Shown: positions 49,797 to 60,179 of the stretch, one piece after another
Layout: each line of letters opens with the position of its first letter
How positions within the stretch are numbered: the first letter of the stretch is position 1
DNA from: Piper betle
Lineage: Eukaryota; Streptophyta; Magnoliopsida; Piperales; Piperaceae
Assembly: GCA_033002965.1 (NCBI GenBank)
Contig: JAURVB010012890.1
Location: forward strand, 30,001 to 94,000
DNA length: 64,000 nucleotides
Reading direction: 5' to 3'
The notes under the pieces: generated by a model
The model's input: only the letters and a program-made list of their open reading frames with translations
Database searches by the model: none
Told to the model about the DNA's origin: nothing
Translations under genes and position numbers: made by a program

Positions 49797-52377
49797 ATGT
49801 TGAGGCAAGCGCACCGCGTGCTGTCCCGGGCGGCGCTGGGGGTGCCACGGCGGGCGTTCTCGGCGGACGCCCCGGCTCCGGTGGCGGCGACACCGGACGC
49901 GGCGTTCGTGGAGGCGTGGAAGAAGGTGGTGCCGAACTTGGAGCCGCCCAAGACGCCGCTCTCGTTCATGCAGCCCCGGCCGCCCACCCCGGCCTCCATC
50001 CCATCCAAGCTCACCGTCAACTTCGTCCTCCCTTACCAGTCCGAGCTCTCCGCCAAGGAGGTATTGTTTTCCGACGTTTTGTGGTGATTGCGTTTGATAG
50101 GGTCATGTACAATAGTGAAGCTTTGAGTTTTAGGCTTATTTGTTGAAATGCGAGAGGTAGTTGTTGTCTGTTAGATTATATCAGGGTAGACTCGTAGTTC
50201 TCGTAGCGAATTGAAATGATCATATTTCGTATAAAGTAATACAAGGAAGAAATGTCGGAAACATGACAGATTTGCGGGGTGGTGAAGAGATTGATGGGGT
50301 TTTAGATCGGTTATGTAATTGTAAGATGAGGCGTTTATGGTTTATTGTGATTTGTTTTGAGAGAAGAATGTGGAACACGTTGATTTTAGATTGGGTATAT
50401 TAGAATGTTCCCTCCAAGTAACTTGTAAATTACATTTAATTTAGAAGTGTGATCAGGTGAGGGGCTATATGGTAGAAGAAGGATAATAAAATATTGTTTT
50501 TGATCAAGAAAAACGTGGATGATGGGCGTATATCCTTGACAGTGAACTGGTATGGACGAATCTCAGACCACTATAGGGAATCATGACAAATTTGGGGGAA
50601 AGGGAGATGAATAAGAAGAAATGTATAATAAGATTTTAGATTGGATTGTGAGAGAAAATTGTCTTCTATTAGATCATATTAGGATAAAATCTGCCAATTC
50701 TCTGGTGCTGATGGTCTCAAGCTCACATAAAGGAAGAGGTTTGGTGTCGAGAAGTGCATCCTGCTGTCAAACATTATCATTAATTTTCTTGTTGATCCTA
50801 GGTTAGATTGATGTCCTCAATCCCTTTTCAGGATGAGGTGGAGTCAGAAGAAGATTGTGTGGGGATGGTTTTTTTTTTTTGTAGCGAACTGAAATGTACT
50901 TCCTTCATATCATGTATTACCAAGAAGAAATTAGAGAGAACATGACGAATTTGCAGAGTTAGAATTGACAAATAACGAGATTTTGATCGTGGGGTGAGAA
51001 TAAACCTGGGGAAAGATAGAACTATATTATTTCATTGGTTGATTCCCCCCTTTAAACATTTACACGGCACAGTAGTCAAATGCATAGGCGATTACAAGTA
51101 CCATTTTATGCATGTCTTACCAACTTTACAAATCTTGGTAACTCAATTAATTTTGGATTGTAATCAGATAAGATCATTATTTTACAATAATTTTGCTGTA
51201 TAGTGGCATATTGGGGGAGTTTAATGTACCATCTCTCAGTTTTATGCTTTGAGGCTACGCATTTGGGATTTACATTTATTGATTCATGACATAACCCAAT
51301 TTAGGTTGAGTAAAATATGACCTTTTTAAAAGTTGGTGAAAATTATGTTATTTAGTATTTATTGGCTCTTTGCTAATGCTTTTCTGCACGCTTGCCCTCA
51401 CCCTCGTGTCAATCTAGTTGTATGCTGTTAATTGAGTTGACTTTAAGCTGTTTATATGTTTTCTTGATATTTACTTTGTTATCTTACTCATATGAGCTTG
51501 TTTTCTGATGCATCCATCTTATAGATTGTCTACATTTATTAAATGCTATATCTCTTAGGTGCTTGTAGCTTCTTGGTTATCCATATATTCGATTTAGGTG
51601 GTTGCTTTGTTAAGTTTTAACTTCTGCCCTGCATATTTGCAAGGATAAATTGTCGATTAACTCCTGAATAACTTGATTCCAAGGATAAACTAAGAATTTT
51701 TTGGGTCTTGACTGCCACACTGTTCTAATTTTTTGGATATAGAATAGGTTACAGGAATGTGCTTTTTGACTTTATGTTTCAGAGTTAAAAAAAAAAGATG
51801 ATTATGTTACAATACCCTCTTCCTGCGTTACTATTTATAGTTATATATAAGGGTTTCGCATAAGACATTTTTGAAGGAGAGAAGATTTGGTTCTTAATTA
51901 GTCATCAAGAGTTTAAGAGTTATAATGTCCTAAATTTAACTTCGTCATAACTTCAAACTCTTACATTTTTTATCTGTGGTTTTGACAATGAAAAAAGATG
52001 TCAAGTATTTTGAGGCTGCTTTTTTTTTTCAGGTTGACCAGGTGATCATCCCTGCCTTGACAGGGCAAATGGGTGTTTTGCCTGGACATGTGCCTACCAT
52101 TGCAGAGCTTAAACCTGGTGTTCTATTGGTTCTTGAAGGGAATGAAACCACTAAATACTTTGTGAGCAGTGGTTTTGCCTTCATTCACGCAAATTCCTTC
52201 ACGGATATAGTTGCAGTTGAAGCAATCCCACTCGATCACTTTGATCAAAGCCAAGTCCAGAAAGGGCTTGAAGAATTCCAACAGAAGGTAAATTCGGCCT
52301 CTACCGACTTGGAGAAGGCCGAAGCCCAAATTGGAGTAGATGTTTATAGTGCACTCAATGCCGCACTCTCTGGCTAG
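49797..52377 (+). CDS. Mitochondrial ATP synthase F1 subunit delta-prime
   Basis: The plant mitochondrial counterpart of the bacterial and plastid epsilon subunit, part of the F1 central stalk that couples rotation to ATP synthesis. Exon 1 is 49797-50060 and exon 2 is 52033-52377, joined in phase 0 across a 1,972-bp intron, giving 202 residues, the usual family length. The first 25 or so residues are Arg/Ala-rich without acids ([21 protein letters not shown]), a mitochondrial targeting peptide. The DE N-terminal beta-sandwich follows, with [20 protein letters not shown] and [13 protein letters not shown]. The C-terminal helical hairpin has [20 protein letters not shown]. The frame is intact and the start has good context. 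As I recall, in Arabidopsis this gene (AT5G47030) sits next to the glycine-rich gene family member found at 15-30 kb here. Confidence 0.96.
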
Positions 52378-53762
52378 TATGCACCGTCATATCTTTGGTT
52401 GATTTCGTCATCGTTTTAATCAGACTCCTTTTTCGCAAAGGCGAACATGCTTTTAAGAATAAGGCAACTTTGCGTGCACATTTTTCTTGTTGTTTAGCCC
52501 CTCTTTGTGTGGATGATGGTGGGAAACTGTTAGTAGTTTTTGACTAAAATTACATCTTGTTGCTTGTTTTAACAGCTACTTCATTTTTGGCTAATAATGT
52601 TTATTAGTGACAAAATTGATTATCTTATTAATTTTGAGTGAGTTATTAGAAGTTATAAGTGATTTGCTATTATTATATACTAGAAATAATTAACTGAAAT
52701 TACTAGAATTATCAATTATATTAGGAATTATATCAGGATAAAATATCATTAGCCTTCAGTTTTGTTGATTATTATGATTCCTTGGGTTCGAGATGATGAT
52801 TATTGATGAACTTCAACGCATTGTCGGCCCCCATGAGTAAGCACGTAAGAGTCAAATATTTGTGTATTAACGAATAGATCGATCTAATTTTTAGATGATA
52901 AATTCAGTTCTAATATTTCAATTCATTCTAAGTTCGAGGCTGCAACTCCTCAAATTGAGAGTATTATCCTCACATCCCGTCCTTTCGTTCGTCATATATA
53001 ATATCAAAATTGAAGTTGAAGTTGAAGTTCTTGTCATAAAGTTCCAATATTCTAACATATTTGGTCTGCCTGCCCTTTTTCTAAAAAAAAAAACAAAATG
53101 TCATATTTTATTCCTTGAAAGATACTACCCCATTTTTAATGGGTCAAATAAAAATAGGCCCATTAAAAGACATCAAAGCATCAGCTTTCTTTGCAAAACT
53201 TTGTACAAGGCACACTCTGCACACTATTTATTAAAGATTCTTTTATGCATGAGGTACAACGCATATATAACTTATATGATTTATATTTTTGTTTGGAGTA
53301 ATTTAGTAGCCCTGTTACTCAAACCTCGTATAGATAAATAAAAAAATAAATAATAAGCGTAATTATAATTTGTCAACTCAATATAATGCTGGTAACTCTC
53401 TCATCTTAATTATCAAAAAAATAATAAAATAAATTAATTTCAAAATATCTATTAACTAGTGTATTTTTAAAAATCTAAAAACTGGTCGGACGATAAAAAT
53501 AGATACTCACTTCAATTTTTCTATTTATTAAATACATGTCATAATTGGCTCGAGTCGAACTTAAGAATGGAGCTCAGTTTAATATTACTCCAAAAAAAAT
53601 GATTTTTTTGTTTAATTGACTGGGCTAAGCCAAAATGAACTAATTTGTGAAGCTAACATATCCAAAATTCGATGATGGCCCAAAAGAAGCCTCCCAGTCT
53701 TCACTCTTAATGGGCCTGGGCCGAAACAAAACAAGGCCCATTTAAAAGAGAGGAAACGAGTC
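52378..53762. other. Intergenic region
   Basis: The 3' untranslated region of the ATP synthase gene, then AT-rich spacer. The 148-codon ORF at 52895-53341 has no recognisable domain and an AT-biased composition, so I do not call it. The promoter of the next gene should lie before 53763. Confidence 0.45.
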
Positions 53763-56209
53763 ATGATCCAATCCCCACCGCCGCCGTCGACTTTCCCCGA
53801 TCCCGCCGGTACGCCGTATCCATCGCCGGCGCACCCTCTTATTATTATTTTTTTTCTTTTCTTTCCCTCCCTTTCAAATTCGAATTCAAATTTATCCGCC
53901 CTTCTCGCCGTCCCCGGCGGCGTCGGAGATGGCCGCCGGATCGCCGTCCCCGTCCGCCGCCGCCTCCTCCTCCCCCCGGTTTCCAACGGCGGCGCCGCCA
54001 CCCGCGGCCACCGCCCCGACACCGACTCTCGCGGCCGCCGCGTCAACAAGCCCAAGTGCTCCAAGTGCGGCAACGTCGCCCGTTCCAGGTTGGTTGCTCC
54101 CTCCCGCTCTCTCTTCTCCCTTGCTAGAACCCTAGGTTTTGTTGGGGGGTTGGTGTTTGTGGGTCGGATTGTGTTGAATGTTGGGATAGTTTGTGTTTGA
54201 AATTGGAAAGGTGTATGTGTTTTTTTTTTTTTTGGGGGGGGGGGGGATGGTTATCTTGATTTGCGTTGGATTTGTACGAATTTGGGTTGTTGCAATCGTC
54301 TAGAATCAACTTTTTTCCTCGGGCGTGTTGTTCTTAGATACGAGTTTGGTTACAGATTGACTTATATGAAATCCATGTGAATGATGTTAGTCTTTCTGCT
54401 GAATGATTTGAAATTAGGAGATCAATGTCTAAATTTTGTAATTAGAAGATCAATATCTGAGGGTAAGATTGTCTTTTGTATTTATGACATCAAATTTTAT
54501 AGGTTGCAGGTTTTCTAGGGATCAGGTGGAAGAAGTAGTTTTTTGGGGTTGTTATGAACCAATTACGTGGGAAGTTTTGATTCATTTTTTGGAATTACAG
54601 AAAATTTCATTGTGCTTCAATTACCATCTGGCCTTTATGGGGGTATCGAATGACATGCATAATTGAAACTGGTTGTGTGTCAAAGGATGCAGTCAGTTGG
54701 GGACTTGGAAATGTAGATCAGTTCCGCTTAAAGGAATTTTATGTTTTGTCCTACTCTAAGGAGTTTCTTCCGCCTCCCCCTAAATCACACCAACAATAGG
54801 AAATTTTGTTTGGAAAACATAGGTTATTGAGTGGATGTACGGCAATTTCCATGTTCTCTGTTTGTTTGATTATTAAGTTCCATATGGTCAGTGGTAATAG
54901 ATTACCTTGTTTGTATATTACATATTTTAATTTGTACATGATATATGTAATTTGTGGAGTGCATGCTGATTACCTGTATGGTGTGCAACTGTAGGTGCCC
55001 ATATCAATCATGTAAGAGTTGCTGTGCAAAAGCGCAAAATCCATGTTATATTCATGGTATGCTGAGTTTATTTGAGTATGTTTTAGTTATCTCTTGAAGG
55101 GAGTGTTTATGTACAGAAAATTTAAATGTTCGGTTTCCATATTATATTTGCAGTGCTGAAATCAAACTCGATTTTACCACACAAGTCGTCAAATTCTGTA
55201 TCAACATCTGAAAAACCTTCTATCGATGCTGGGTATGTTGTAAGTGCTTTGGATTTGTTAGCAAATCTGACCTTGTTAACCTTGAAGAAACACTTGACAT
55301 TCTTTTTGCTGTAGGAATTCCTCAAGAGTTTCGTCACTTCGGCATTTTCCCGCTAACTTAACCAGATTCATTGGGGGTCAAAACTCTCTGAAATTAAGAA
55401 GGCCATTATCACGAAAGGTTCAAATAGGGTTCTCTATTACGTTATGCAATTTTGCGAGCCAGTTGTTTGAATCAACTGTGCTGTGTACTCTGCTTCATCT
55501 TAAAGTTTGAAATTGGCATGCAAATTTCAGGATGCTGCTGCAATAAATAATTGGAGATTCTCAAGGCTGAAAGAGTATAATGAGAGTTATATGGAAGCCG
55601 AAGAAGAAGCTTTTGCAGATATATGCATATTGTTAGATTGTTGGAGGAGGTTTTCTCTGTTAGTGAACCAGCAGAAGATAGCACTCTGGGGGATGAAAAC
55701 TTTGCCAACAAATTGATCCCAGGAGTCAAGTTGAAGTTAAAATCAAGCTGCCAGCAAACTGAAAGCTTCAGAGAGAAAATTCATGCATTGGTTGATGATG
55801 GATTAAATGACTTGCAGAAAGGGGAACATATGGATGATATTGTATTTACTGAGGACTTGAAGGAGTCCAAACGTCTAAAAAAGCGCGCGATACTGATAGT
55901 ATTGGAGCTGTAGATGTACTTATGGAAAAGTTGAGCAAGGCACGGACTGAAGATGATCTGAAGTCTTGCATACAGATGAAGTCTAATTTGTTCAACAGGG
56001 AAGCTGATTCTTTGTATGAAACAGCTGCAGGTGACAGGAGCAATTCTCAACTAGCTAGCAATGAAAATTCTGGAGGGTCTCCAATGCCAAAGCTAGCGAT
56101 ACCAGCTAATATATTGTCGAATCCCTTTAACACAATAGCCATTGATCAAGAGGCTCTTTCAGCCATTGAACAACACTTTATTTCTTTAGAAGAGATTATA
56201 AAGCTTTGA
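53763..56209 (+). CDS. Plant protein with SHI/LRP1-like cysteine cluster, function unknown
   Basis: Five exons: to 54088, 54995-55056, 55154-55232, 55315-55417 and 55531-56209, with phases that fit. Exons 1-2 build a cysteine cluster, C-x2-C-x7-C-x4-C-x2-C-C-x6-C-x2-H, with residues CGN and CKSCC. This is the same spacing as the zinc-binding RING-like finger of SHI/STY/LRP1 transcription factors. The rest is an acidic, helix-rich region (RFSRLKEYNESYMEAEEEAF, then LMEKLSKARTEDDLKSC). I recognise it as a conserved uncharacterised plant protein but cannot name it. The start is uncertain: 53763 is in frame with the cluster, but the ATG at 53929 (GGAGATGGCC) has better context and is one base out of frame. 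Further single-base losses are implied near 55614 and in the A run at 55877-55882. Confidence 0.65.
54220..54246 (+). repeat. T14-G13 homopolymer junction in intron 1
   Basis: Fourteen T followed directly by thirteen G, in the first intron of the cysteine-cluster gene. The counts come straight from the given sequence and may be inaccurate in the assembly. Confidence 0.8.
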
Positions 56210-56286
56210 GATTGGAGATCCTGAAAATTGACCGCAGGTGGTTGATAACAAAGTTGGCAACACCTTCCAATGTATTGCCAAAAACT

Positions 56287-56351
56287 ATTTGTGACCAAAA
56301 CCGTGGGTCAAGAGGTCTTTGCGATCATAACCATGGGTCAAGAGGTCTTTC
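56287..56351 (+). repeat. Short tandem repeat after the cysteine-cluster gene
   Basis: Two copies of a unit of about 33 bp containing GGGTCAAGAGGTCTTT, in what is probably the 3' untranslated region of the preceding gene. Confidence 0.65.
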
Positions 56352-56988
56352 AGCTGTGATTGGCAGTTCTCTCTAGGAGAATTTGTAAAGCTGTGAGATT
56401 AGAGAACATAATTTTGAAGATTCATTTCAGAAGATCAGGTCCCAATCTGATAGTTCCATTGCTTCAGCTAATGATGGAAGTTGTGGTGTGAATCGTACTT
56501 GATCCTATTTGTTTGTAAGCAAAGAGATGACTGGGAGCAGCACCATAAGGTTGATCGATGCTGTCCGCGTTGTAAATTTACTGAAGACCCCTGATTGTTT
56601 GTCAATTTTTAATGCCAATCAATATAGTGATGCCTGCTGATCATTTTGACATTTGAGTTCTTTCATTCTCATCTCTTTACTCATTGTAGTTATTACACTT
56701 CTAGCATTCATAATCATTGCAGTTCATTTGGATTCAAGTCAGCTCTGTAGGTGCCCAAGCACAGTAATTGTCAGGTTGCAAGATGAGTGATTGTTTCAGA
56801 GTCTCAACACGGTGATTTAATCACATCAAGAGCTTATTGACTAAATAGTGTTATCTTTGATATTGCCATGTTCAGTTCTTAGAATTGAAGTATTTCAAAC
56901 AACAATAGAGTTTACTTTACATGAATAGCCCTTGCTGTACAAATTTGTTTGGCAGATTGCCTTATTGTCCTCTTTGGAGGGTTTGGAC

Positions 56989-58418
56989 CCGGGTTGCACG
57001 AATTGGCCGATTCCGAGTGGAATCGGCCGATTTAAATCGGATCGGCGTCGCGCCAATCCGATTTCGGGGCCGAATCGGTTGGCTCCGAATCGGCCTCGGA
57101 ATCGGAATCGGTTTTTTTAGTAAATTACTAAAATACCCTAGTTATGATTTTTATTAAATTATTTAAGCAGGTAAAATGGTAATTTGGATTTAAAAACCTA
57201 AAATTGGCTCTTTCGCCATCCGACCTCACCTCTGCCCGACCTTCCGACCACGCCACCGCCGTCCAACCTCAGCTCCGCCTGACTTGCTGTGGAGCGCAAA
57301 GGCGAGGAGTTCGGGTGGAATCGGCGACCGCCTCTGCCGCGCTTCCGCTGTTCGACCTCAGCTCTGCCGCGCTTTCGCCGTCCGACCTCAGCTCCGCCCG
57401 ACCTGCTGTGGAGCGCAAAGGCGAGGAGTTCGGGTGGAATCGGCGGCCGCCCTCCGCCGCACTTCCGCCGTCCGACCTCAACTCCGCCCGACCTTCCGAC
57501 CACGCCACCGCCCTCGCAACTCCGCCTTCGACAGGTGGCCGGCCGACAGCACAGCGGAGTGTGCTGTGGAGCGCAAACGCGAGGAGTTCGGGTGAAATCG
57601 GCGGCCGAACGAAAATTTGGGTAAATTTAGATTTTTTTATTGAAATTGAATGTTGTGATATGCGAATTGTTATCTATGATGTGCTAATTGATTAATATGA
57701 TGTGCAAATTGTGATGTCCAAATTAAAATTTTGTGCGGATTTGGGATTTTTTTATTGCTGATTTGGGATTTCGTTGACTTAATTGTGTGTGCTGCAAATT
57801 GTGATGTGCGAATATGTGCTATGTGTAAATTGTGATGTGTAAATTGTGATGTGCGAATATAGCTTGGAAGTCTTGAAAATTTGCTTGGTAGTGGTCCGAT
57901 TAATGATGAATTTTTTGGTGTGCTACTGTTGATATACTAGGGTTTTTAGGAACTGTAATTGACGGTTTTTGCAATTAATTGTCTTTGCCTTGGTGTTCAG
58001 TTTGTTGTCTTTGTGATGCTCTTTTAGGTATGTAATTATATGAAATTGTGTTCATTACATAAAGAGTATGTTCTTCAGGTTTGCTCTTATTTGAATTACA
58101 TAAAGAATATATTCTTTTAGGTATGTTCTTATTTATTTTTTCAGGTATGACTCTACCATTGTATTGTCATAATTACATACCTTTATGATTGTTGTATAAA
58201 TACTTGAATTTGTGTATTTATGTTGAGAAATTATATAATTATGTATTTCAGGTATTTCTGTTATGAGTTGGCAAATTTTTGTATATGACCGATTTAGACC
58301 GATTCAGGCTGATTCAACTGAACCGATTCCTGGCCGATTCAGACCGATTCCAATTCCAATTCCGATTCCAACCCCTGGAAAACCGATTTCGATTTCGATT
58401 CCGATTTATGCAACCATG
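56989..58418 (-). mobile_element. Non-autonomous hAT-type element 3 (inverted)
   Basis: Same family as elements 1 and 2 but in the opposite orientation. Its left end CCGGGTTGCACGAATTGG and right end, read inward, CATGGTTGCATAAATCGG match their termini. Flanks GTTTGGAC (56981-56988) and GTTTGGCT (58419-58426) agree at six of eight bases, a decayed target duplication. AATCGG motifs crowd both ends. The GC block at 57190-57610 contains three copies of a unit with TGCTGTGGAGCGCAAAGGCG (starting near 57284, 57413 and 57562). The rest, 57630-58260, is AT-rich with repeated TGTGATGTGCGAAT-like words and differs from elements 1 and 2. No transposase is present. At 1,430 bp it is the longest of the three. 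Confidence 0.72.
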
Positions 58419-58426
58419 GTTTGGCT

Positions 58427-59897
58427 TGCAAAGCTGTTGATAGATGCTAACATGCCTGAAATATGAGGTGAAAACATTGACACAGGTGTATATTGGAATA
58501 CACAGTTGTTACTTGTTAGTCAATCATCTTGCATAATTTTTTCTTTGCCTACCTTTTTTTCCGGGGAGTTGCCAATTTATTTTGAATACAACTGCATCAT
58601 GGCCAAGAAATGTGGGGTTTTTTCACACCTTCCAGAATTGCATTACAGATTCTCACGTTACCATTTTTTTTCCTTGCAAAGTTGAGACTTTGAGTTGCTG
58701 ATAATTGTTTTTCAAGGGAAACCGTTTTGAACTTTACAGAGTGGACTTTGAAGACATTACTTGAGAAGGCTATGGAGAAGCCCAGTGTCAATGTTCAATG
58801 TTTCTTGTAGGACGCTTATTCACATATTTTTTTCTCTCATCTTGTGAAGGTAATATCTGATGTATTCTCTTTTGTGCGCTGACGTTTGGGTGTGTTCTTA
58901 AAAGTTAGAAGTTTGTTCTACGCAAATTTAGTAATTTGCAAATATATTGAATTGCTATTCAACAAGGTAAACCAAACATTTATTTTAGCTAATGCCGAAA
59001 ATGTTGTCTTGAGCCAAGTATTACCGGTGTGTGTTTTGGAACTTGGCTCACACATGCTCACATAAAATTTAACAAATGAACGTAAATCGAGTTGGATGTC
59101 AAATTATAAGGCTTAACCATGTAACCCAAATCACATTGAAATTTTAATATGAACAAAAATGCACCTAATTGGGTCTTGAAGTCTTGTTAATTTAGAGTAA
59201 TATTGAGTTCATGTTTAATTTATTCAGAGGATTTACCGAGTAAATGTGCTTTCAACTCGATGCATTATGGCCTTTTTTTTTGTCGTGAGCTAGCTTGGCA
59301 TGGTTGCATCCTTGTCTACTTATTAGAATTACATGGTCGAATGAGGAGTGATTTCATATATCTAATATATCTTACAGATGAGGCAGCAAGGCCCAAGAAC
59401 TTGAATCTTTTCATAAATGACGAAAGGAAACAGCTAAAAGAAATATGATTTACATGTTTTGATTCTCTTTGAACAGAATGATTGACATGTATATGGTAGG
59501 AACAAAAACTGGCAAAGAAGAAAAGAAGAATCAAATAAGGAGGCTAATGGCTATCTTGCGTTTTGGTGATGATGTTACAGATGATCTCTACCCATGACAG
59601 ACAAACATTGAAGGGTTGTAATAGACGTTGGACCCATCAAAAACCACAATATCAATTCATAATATAATTGAGATTGGACGTCAATAGTGTTTGCTTGCCG
59701 TCTCTTTTTAGTTGTGTGTGTTGGTCAAGCACACCAGCCACGGCATGAACACGGTTTTGCCTCCATAATTTTGCTTCCTAATCAATGGACGCCCGATGTG
59801 GGAGGCAATAGTGTTCCAACTGGCTACTCTAGACTTCAACAAGTAATGTATCTTCACACTTTATTGCTAATATATAACTATATATATTGCCTAATAG
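58427..59897 (+). other. Region with scattered coding-like fragments
   Basis: Several short stretches look like exon remnants. One is around 58726-58808 (reading EWTLKTLLEKAMEKPSVNVQ), one at 59380-59445 (ARPKNLNLFINDERKQLKEI), one at 59479-59598 (IDMYMVGTKTGKEEKKNQIR, then ILRFGDDVTDDL) and one at 59711-59839 (GFASIILLPNQWTPDVGG). They lie on the plus strand with stops between them and no clear set of splice sites. I do not recognise the parent protein. A degraded gene or captured exons are both possible. Confidence 0.3.
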
Positions 59898-60179
59898 TAG
59901 GTTATTTAACTTTTTTCCCCTTCCAATGTTAACATGTTTATTGAAAAATATAAAATTAAAATAATAACGTCTACAAAACTGATAGAAGCACTTTTTAAAA
60001 CTCTTCACAAAAGCGAGATATATTTTTTCACTCAAACAAAAATACCCAATAATTTTTACCACGTCCAAATGTTATTTTTGTAAACTCTGGCGCTTTTTAT
60101 GATTGTAACGAAAAGAACTCTCCGGTAAAATTTTCTTGAAATTTTATATAAATTAATTTTTTATTGTAACCGAATGCCT
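59898..60179. mobile_element. Decayed Tourist-like MITE, copy 2
   Basis: It matches the MITE at 7292-7606 in several blocks in order: GTTATTT plus a T run, GATAGAAGCACTTTTTAAAA, CTTTTTAT, AAAAGAACTCT, TAAAATTTTCTTGA and the end CGAATGCC. The left terminus is lost or changed and no target duplication can be defined. Confidence 0.5.

Noticed and set aside
52895..53341. 148-codon ORF after the ATP synthase gene
   Set aside because: AT-rich, no domain, no splice or promoter context.
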